64,000 nucleotides of DNA from NCBI GenBank assembly GCA_943736015.1, contig OX031058.1, forward strand, positions 14,595,001 through 14,659,000, read 5' to 3'. Of the stretch, positions 62,601 to 64,000 are shown piece by piece (the stretch's first letter is position 1; every line of letters begins with the position of its first letter). The position numbers were made by a program, and so were the translations under genes. The notes under the pieces were generated by a model. That model worked only from the letters and a program-made list of their open reading frames with translations, ran no database searches and was not told the DNA's origin. This DNA comes from Tridacna crocea. Its lineage: Eukaryota; Mollusca; Bivalvia; Cardiida; Cardiidae.

Positions 62601-64000
62601 TTTTTTTACCATTGGTCAATATTCTGCATGTGAAAAGACTTCTCTTCGTCATGATTCAGTGGGTTGTTCGACATGATCCATTTTAAGGTTCTATAATTAT
62701 ATGAAGACTTGCTCACAGTGATGCATCACGAAGGTGCATTAACCCTTGACCAAACAATCACTGCTTTTTATGACACAAAATAAAAGCCTTTTGAAAACAT
62801 TGTGGGAAAAGGAGAAAATGCTGGTAACCAGCATTTTCTCCTTTTCCCACAATGTTTTCTACCCTGCTGGAAACAAACTTCAATTTTTGAGTTCCAATTA
62901 TTTCGTCGTCTGCAAATGGTTTCAATTTGAACCAGTCTAAAATTTTGTCGTTTGGTAAAGGTTTAACCCCCTTTTGTCAGAGTCTGGCTCAAATGTTTTT
63001 ACCTGATGTGTATCTGGTTCTATCTTCGTCGCACTGTATATAAAGAAGATGGAGACACCAACGAACAGCACTGGGATGGCAAATTTCACCGCTCGTAGAG
63101 TCATGAAGTCGAAGAAACCATTTTTCAGAAAGTTGACAACGCGATTCCTGTCTTCAAAGTTCTTCTTTGGCTTATTTTGCTTCCGTTCAATTATTTCATC
63201 TCGGATAGTACTTTCCTTGATTTCGTTCAGATCTAGCCCATTAACTGTAACATCAGTTTGTTTTTCTTTGTTATCTTTCATTGTATTCCCAGGAATAGAG
63301 ATTTTTACATGTTCAGTGACACTTTTGTCTTTCTTCCACTCAGAACTTGAATCAGTTCGCTTTTTGTCGAAGTCTTTCAATAACGGCTCGTCAGTATCTT
63401 CACCAAACTTCTCATTTAGTTTTGGTATTTGACTATGAGGTCTGTGTTCATCATCAATTAATATTTTGGCGCTGTTGGTTTCTGATAAAGCTGCAGAGCT
63501 TGTTGAATCAGACATTAAGCTTGCATTGTGGGTTGTTTCAGATGGACTTGTTTTCTCGAACCATATCGATAAAAGAATAGAATGAAATTTGTGCCACATG
63601 CCTTTAAACTTTAAATGATGGAATAGTATTATTACCGGGAAATAGACAATCACCCAGAGATAATTAATACCTACTAAAACACCAGCAAAAATGCCGAATG
63701 TGCGAACAGGCAGCAGCGGTGACAGTCCACTGACTAGAAAGGCTACCATTGTGGTGCATGATGTAACAAAAGTTGTTTTGGCAGCTCTACGGTAACAGTC
63801 TGAAAGTCTATGAGCATCAGTTGGGTATTCATTATGGCCAGTTAATCGCCATGTATCGTAAAACACAAACAAGTCATCGGCTCCGATTCCGAGTATGAGA
63901 AATAAAGCAATAACATGAAAGAACCCGAAATAAATATATTGAAAGACATAACGATAGATTATATTGGTCCATAGGAAACTTGACACTATACTTAGTATGC
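44155..64000 (-). CDS. DISP1-like: Dispatched-like RND/SSD transporter, 3' nine exons
   Basis: Dispatched proteins are 12-span plasma-membrane RND transporters that release lipid-modified Hedgehog, powered by a cation gradient. Nine exons are in phase: 64000(open)-63003, 60589-60362, 58871-58746, 51279-51118, 50134-50008, 49167-49040, 46495-46418, 45932-45762, 44664-44155. They give about 841 residues. The first exon holds TM4 with GIGADDLFVFYDTW, the rest of the sterol-sensing domain and a 150-residue cytoplasmic loop. TM7 and the second ectodomain (LRLFRSTHNY..., LADRLRIRRD...) follow, then the C-terminal half with GLSVDYIVHLAEAY in TM10. The Asp residues of TM4 and TM10, needed in mouse Disp1, are kept. 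The N-terminal part is off the right edge. Whether it is the DISP1 or DISP3 type is not settled. Confidence 0.9.
45000..45425. repeat. Two-unit tandem-core repeat with 3' hairpin
   Basis: Two units (ACATGAAGCCYCCTTTTTCC, TGACGCA, ATTGAGAAACCGG) and a closing hairpin ATGCTCCCCCGAAATATTTC / GGGGAGCAT, then AATAAAA. Helitron/Helentron-like layout in a Dispatched intron. Confidence 0.6.
45470..45690. mobile_element. TTAA-1 copy, badly worn
   Basis: TTTTTTATCAAACAGCAAACTG start and CGTTTGGTAAAGGTTTAG end; the hairpin has largely gone. Confidence 0.5.
45762..45932 (-). CDS. DISP1-like: Dispatched-like exon, TM8-TM9
   Basis: Fifty-seven mostly hydrophobic codons (TLANSAVIGILIGLFSAWPI... to IPLAGWRLG) between an ATTTTCAG acceptor and a GGT/GTAAGT donor. 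GWRLG followed by VLESINL in the next exon is the classic Dispatched junction leading into TM10. Confidence 0.88.
46105..46202. mobile_element. Short foldback MITE with GGCC-GTTGCATAA ends
   Basis: CGGCCAGTTGCATAA and TTATGCAACCGGCC are inverted ends 98 bp apart. Inner text includes AGTTACCCCTAGG and partial complements. Confidence 0.65.
46418..46495 (-). CDS. DISP1-like: Dispatched-like small exon before TM8
   Basis: Twenty-six codons, NSGMPGPLKKGFQVTENLWH then WIHVQE, phase 0 at both ends. The acceptor TTGTCTCCAG is strong; the donor GTGTGG is weak. Dispatched proteins carry a Gly-Leu-Lys then Trp-x-Trp segment here, ahead of TM8, which the next exon supplies. Confidence 0.75.
46658..46871. 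mobile_element. TTAA-1 MITE with duplicated right end
   Basis: TTAACCCTTTCCCAAACCGG to GTTTGGTAAAAGGTTAA, with a perfect hairpin. Its last 61 bp plus 24 bp of flank are repeated directly to 46979. Confidence 0.82.
46811..46979. repeat. 85-bp direct tandem duplication
   Basis: Units begin TCTCCTTTTCCCACAATGTT at 46811 and 46896 and end GGTTCTCTAGA. They are essentially identical, so the event is recent. Confidence 0.85.
46985..47110. repeat. Family F remnant
   Basis: CGACTCATGTCAGCCTGCGC with a broken partner arm (GCGCGGGCAATCATAAGTCG). Confidence 0.5.
47514..48154. mobile_element. 641-bp DNA element with 23-bp inverted ends
   Basis: GATTAGAAATGCCGAAGCTG at the left and its perfect complement (CAGCTTCGGCATTTCTAATC) at the right. 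No long frame; the short frames inside are not coding-like. The target duplication is unclear. Confidence 0.65.
48260..49015. repeat. Dispersed repeat, related to 60710-62095
   Basis: Shares GACAATRCCACTA, TATTTTGTGCAAARCCA, GGCCATCGATCGTTGA, GTTCCAAAACCARYTCGT, CGCTACTC and, near its end, the CAGCGTTCTCAAC block with 60710-62095 in the same order. The other copy is lengthened by a tandem-core block. The segment follows a Dispatched exon donor. Confidence 0.6.
49040..49167 (-). CDS. DISP1-like: Dispatched-like exon, second ectodomain part 5
   Basis: The acceptor is CTTTACAG and the donor is a perfect ATT/GTAAGT. The text (LFYGTRTMYLAVEINTTMNV...EEWEAFMNSI) is the extracellular segment just before the WHW region. 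The frame stays open for 31 codons past the donor, but the donor is strong and the next exon continues the family alignment. A TTAA-1 copy starts 20 bp upstream of the acceptor. Confidence 0.85.
49187..49415. mobile_element. TTAA-1 MITE 20 bp from a Dispatched acceptor
   Basis: TTAATATATTACCACACAAT to GTGTGGTAAAGAGTTAA. Its left TTAA is at 49187-49190, while the exon acceptor lies at 49168-49169. Confidence 0.85.
49849..49979. mobile_element. TTAA-1 deletion derivative (131 bp)
   Basis: The left terminal repeat (TTAACCCATTACCACA) is fused to the middle of the hairpin (AGCATTTTCTCC); the right half is complete. Confidence 0.82.
50008..50134 (-). CDS. DISP1-like: Dispatched-like exon, second ectodomain part 4
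   Basis: The acceptor is TATTTGTAG. It reads ILVSFWMTDGYSIQATSDYF and ends TQSAFYTYS plus one base before GTAGGC. The single base (G) is completed by GT of the next exon to restore Gly. Confidence 0.8.
50203..50328. repeat. 42-bp tandem repeat, three units
   Basis: CTGTTAACATGCCATTTATT begins each unit at 50203, 50245 and 50287. Units differ at a few bases only. Confidence 0.9.
50564..50790. mobile_element. TTAA-4 MITE, complete
   Basis: TTAACCCTTTCCCAAATGAC to GTTTGGGAAAGGGTTAA; core GAGAAATTGCTCGTTAGGAGC with two arm mismatches. Confidence 0.85.
51118..51279 (-). CDS. DISP1-like: Dispatched-like exon, second ectodomain part 3
   Basis: Fifty-four codons from a GAATTTCAG acceptor to a CAG/GTAAGC donor, phase 0. 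The text reads RESQERSIWTGIRKYPEHMN and ends LPSNFDRYFQ. The 7.5-kb intron before it is the longest in this gene and holds seven or more MITEs. Confidence 0.85.
51375..51978. mobile_element. TTAA-1 MITE opened at its hairpin by 355 bp
   Basis: The left half (CCCTTTACCAAACCATCC to CTGGTAACCAGCA) stops at 51477. A right half (CTGGTAACCGGCATTTTC to GTCGTCTGGTAAATGG) starts at 51834. The 13-bp CTGGTAACCRGCA is present on both sides of the intervening text. Confidence 0.6.
52225..52686. mobile_element. TTAA-1 MITE split by a TTAA-4 insertion
   Basis: TTAACCCTTTATCACACTGT start and hairpin to CCAAAGACAACTTAA. It resumes after the guest and ends TTGAATGGTAAAGTATTAA. The host right half is worn. Confidence 0.7.
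52373..52601. mobile_element. TTAA-4 MITE, complete, inside TTAA-1
   Basis: TTAACCTTTTCCAAAACAAA to GTTTGGGAAAGGGTTAA, in the opposite orientation to 3283-3510; perfect core palindrome. Confidence 0.85.
53046..53274. mobile_element. TTAA-1 MITE, complete
   Basis: TTAAGCCTTGACCACACAAT to GTTTGGTAATGAATTAA; hairpin with one right-arm change (CACAATATTTT). Confidence 0.83.
53680..53894. mobile_element. TTAA-2 MITE, complete
   Basis: CTAACCCTTGGGTTGCTAAG to AACAGGACAAGGGTTTA; hairpin AGATCAGACTGCACATAACG with partner. Both outer TTAA carry one change. A further remnant of the family lies at 53500-53560. Confidence 0.8.
54040..54420. repeat. ACCG/ACCA satellite with duplicated flank
   Basis: ACCGACCG, ACGGACGG and ACCAACCA runs, with GAAGTCTGGTATTCGAGACA repeated at 54063 and 54238. 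This is slippage-type expansion; the open frame on the minus strand is only its translation. Confidence 0.85.
54425..54655 (+). mobile_element. SINE body and tail without head
   Basis: TGAGTTTGATACCCGGTTGA, then GATATGACCTTAGCTGTTAA and GTGGCGTTAAACCCCAATAC. The head appears replaced by the ACCA satellite. Confidence 0.55.
54660..55055. repeat. Family G hairpin elements
   Basis: CATATTCACCAACCATTC (54829 onward) and GAATGGTTGTTGAGC bound a unit whose core is GACTGGCTGAACCATGTGG / TTCAAGCCAATC. A second core lies near 54690-54720. Relatives lie at 8.2, 18.4 and 55.6 kb. Confidence 0.6.
55060..55590. repeat. Dispersed repeat, inverted relative of 7122-7636
   Basis: GGTGGCCCTTCAGATTTTGG through GATGAGCAATTTGCTCATTT and GCGTCATTAGTCACGTGCCA to AAATTCTAAATACC. 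Same blocks in reverse order and strand as the 7-kb copy. Confidence 0.6.
55600..55755. repeat. Family G hairpin element
   Basis: CTGATTGGCTTAACCAAATG / TTTTAGCCAATC core with TTCTTAAGAATGGTCAATGA at the right. Confidence 0.6.
55933..56147. mobile_element. TTAA-1 MITE with paired arm changes
   Basis: TTAACGCTTTATCTAATGAC to TTTTGTAAAGGATTAA. Arms read CATCGTGAAAAAAGGAG and CTCCTTTTTTCACGATG, both unlike the usual CATTGTGGGAAAAGGAG yet complementary to each other. Confidence 0.8.
56255..56485. repeat. Family E double-hairpin element
   Basis: CATTTGCGTAAAGTGTCGTC start, two hairpins (CTCGGATCAGTCTGCG..., TTTCGGATTAGCCCACG...), and closing ACTTTACGCAAATGTCCG as inverted end. Confidence 0.68.
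56755..57102. mobile_element. 348-bp DNA element, 9-bp target duplication
   Basis: CGTTGTCTGCGCATGTCATA to GCGGGAGATAATG, flanked by CAAATATAT on both sides. Reverse-orientation relative of 40345-40695; together they define both ends of the element. Confidence 0.78.
57175..57606. mobile_element. TTAA-2 MITE split by a TTAA-1 insertion
   Basis: TTAACCCTTTAGCAGCTAAG start and perfect hairpin; the right end (AACAGGATAAGGGTTGA) resumes after the guest, whose TTAA falls in the TTATTTAACAGG-type segment of the family. Confidence 0.82.
57363..57591. mobile_element. TTAA-1 MITE (CCCTTTCCC type) inside TTAA-2
   Basis: TTAACCCTTTCCCAAACAAT to CGTTGGGAAAGAGTTAA; complete and less diverged than many copies. 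Confidence 0.85.
57778..58003. repeat. Family E double-hairpin element
   Basis: GCATTTGCGTAAAGTGTCCC start and CACTTCACGCAAATGTCC end. The second hairpin (CTCGGATTAGTCTGCGCAGA and partner) is perfect over 26 bp or more. Confidence 0.7.
58361..58582. mobile_element. TTAA-1 MITE with TAGG/CCTA arm pair
   Basis: TTAACCTTTTCCCAAACGGC to TGTTCGGAAAAGGGTTAA. Arms read ATTGTAGGAAAAGGAG and CTCCTTTTCCTACAAT, a matched change. A right-half fragment follows to 58725. Confidence 0.82.
58746..58871 (-). CDS. DISP1-like: Dispatched-like exon, second ectodomain part 2
   Basis: Forty-two codons (DFCESLKHVDPGLADRLRIR...FDAYFE) between a TTGTAG acceptor and a perfect GTGAGT donor. A TTAA-3 element begins only 31 bp upstream of the acceptor, so the branch point may lie in or beside it. 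Confidence 0.88.
58902..59130. mobile_element. TTAA-3 MITE 31 bp from a Dispatched acceptor
   Basis: TTAACCCTTCACACCATAGA to GGGTAAAGGGTTAA, with a perfect core palindrome. It sits where a branch point is expected for the exon ending at 58871. Confidence 0.87.
59135..59842. other. Dispatched intron, minor simple repeats
   Basis: A TTAA-1 right-end scrap (GCCTAAAACTTTGTCGCTTG) near 59200 and an AAT run near 59460-59490. Nothing else seen. Confidence 0.45.
59843..60052. mobile_element. TTAA-1 MITE, left half shortened
   Basis: TTAACCCTTTACCAAACGAC to GTTTGGTAAAGAGTTAA. The TTGAAATTTGTTTCC segment is deleted. Core GTGTCACCAGC is disturbed. Confidence 0.8.
60362..60589 (-). CDS. DISP1-like: Dispatched-like exon, second ectodomain part 1
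   Basis: The acceptor TAACTTTTCAG and donor AAG/GTTCGT enclose 76 codons, phase 0 both sides. LRLFRSTHNYAK and LYLVWGLEPAD match the start of the extracellular loop after TM7 in Dispatched (LFRSSHPFE..., VIWGVSPED as recalled from the vertebrate protein). Confidence 0.88.
60710..62095. repeat. Dispersed repeat with embedded tandem-core block
   Basis: 60710-61150 and 62026-62090 match 48260-49015 in order. Between them, about 61275-62025 holds four units of about 170 bp (GATGAGTTCWAAATTGGGTC, CCTTGTGGGCACTCTAGAGG, TTGACTTGAAAACTGTTCAG) of the pearl/Helentron-like type. Confidence 0.55.
62095..62443. mobile_element. TTAA-5 element, right end worn
   Basis: GGTAGTGGACACATAGCA start after TTAA; body text matches 20444-20805 (GAAAAGGGAGGTAATTAT, GATTTATAAATGATGATTCT). 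The right inverted end is lost but TTAA remains. Confidence 0.75.
62455..62738. repeat. Family F copy, worn
   Basis: GGGCCATGCTCTCTG, CGACTCATGTCAGCCTGTGC and ACCATTGGTCAATATTCTGC. Confidence 0.5.
62739..62966. mobile_element. TTAA-1 MITE 37 bp from a Dispatched donor
   Basis: TTAACCCTTGACCAAACAAT to GTTTGGTAAAGGTTTAA, perfect hairpin. The donor of the exon at 63003 is at 63001-63002. Confidence 0.85.
63003..64000 (-). CDS. DISP1-like: Dispatched-like exon, SSD and cytoplasmic loop (open at edge)
   Basis: The frame is open to the window edge (ILSIVSSFLWTNIIYRYVF...), so the exon continues beyond 64000. It contains TM4 with the paired Asp of GADDLFVF, then TM5 and TM6 (TTMVAFLVSG..., FGIFAGVLVGI...). 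A hydrophilic Ser/Lys/Glu loop follows, then TM7 (AIPVLFVGVSIFFIY). It ends TKIEPDTHQ at a CAG/GTAAAA donor, phase 0. The in-frame read-through into a nearby TTAA-1 copy is intronic. Confidence 0.9.

Noticed and set aside
87-62966. Regularly recurring palindromic repeats resembling a CRISPR array
   Set aside because: Spacing is irregular, units are over 200 bp with TTAA flanks, and the genome is clearly eukaryotic.
62937-63002. Extension of the Dispatched exon to the stop in the MITE (ending QTTKF)
   Set aside because: The text beyond TKIEPDTHQ is intron plus TTAA-1 end. The CAG/GTAAAA donor leads in phase to the next ectodomain exon.
1-64000. Retroviral, LTR, Polinton or other capsid/envelope-bearing remnants
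   Set aside because: No polymerase, integrase, capsid or long terminal repeat signal was recognised anywhere in the window.

Overview
The window is animal nuclear DNA, most likely from a bivalve mollusc. The evidence is split genes with GT-AG introns, AT-rich introns, tRNA-derived SINEs, tandem-core repeats like those known from oysters and other bivalves, and very dense short palindromic transposons. No prokaryotic gene organisation is present. The species cannot be named from the sequence.

Three host genes are supported, all on the minus strand. (1) An IFT43-like gene (intraflagellar transport complex A) has its start codon at 10170 and exons down to 1000; its 3' exons lie off the left edge. 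An extra exon at about 5332-5449 fits the splice phase of its neighbours. (2) A two-exon gene (36934-36849 and 29944-23851) encodes a protein of about 2059 residues. It is very acidic/lysine-rich, has an RS-type Arg/Ser region and five C2H2-type zinc fingers, four of them at the C terminus. (3) A Dispatched-family RND/sterol-sensing-domain transporter has nine exons from the right edge to the stop at 44155. They give about 841 residues, from transmembrane segment 4 to the C terminus; the N-terminal part lies off the right edge. IFT-A acts in cilia and Dispatched releases Hedgehog, so two of the genes touch cilium/Hedgehog biology. Nothing in the sequence shows co-regulation.

Almost everything between exons is repeats. 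The dominant component is a swarm of about 70 whole or broken copies of short non-autonomous DNA transposons that sit in TTAA and begin CCC, as piggyBac-type elements do. I use local names. TTAA-1 is about 228 bp, has a central palindrome around AATGCTGGTTACCAGCATT, and comes in three end-types. TTAA-2 is about 215 bp, with a central hairpin around CAGACTGCAC/GTGCAGTCTG. TTAA-3 is about 228 bp, with core TTGCTCGTGACGAGCAA and CCCTTTACTCC ends. TTAA-4 is about 227 bp, with core TTGCTCGTAACGAGCAA and CCCTTTCCCAAA ends. TTAA-5 is about 360 bp, with ends GGTAGTGGACCCG. No transposase was seen, so mobility in trans is inferred. Several copies are nested with the TTAA duplication intact, which orders the insertions in time. 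Paired changes in the two hairpin arms recur between copies.

Other repeats are a 923-bp foldback element with a 9-bp target duplication, a 350-bp element seen twice with 9-10-bp duplications, a chain of four SINEs at 39.7-41.2 kb, four tandem-core (pearl/Helentron-like) blocks, minisatellites, and other palindromic families (called E, F and G here). No retrovirus, LTR element, Polinton, rRNA gene, functional tRNA gene or CRISPR array was recognised.
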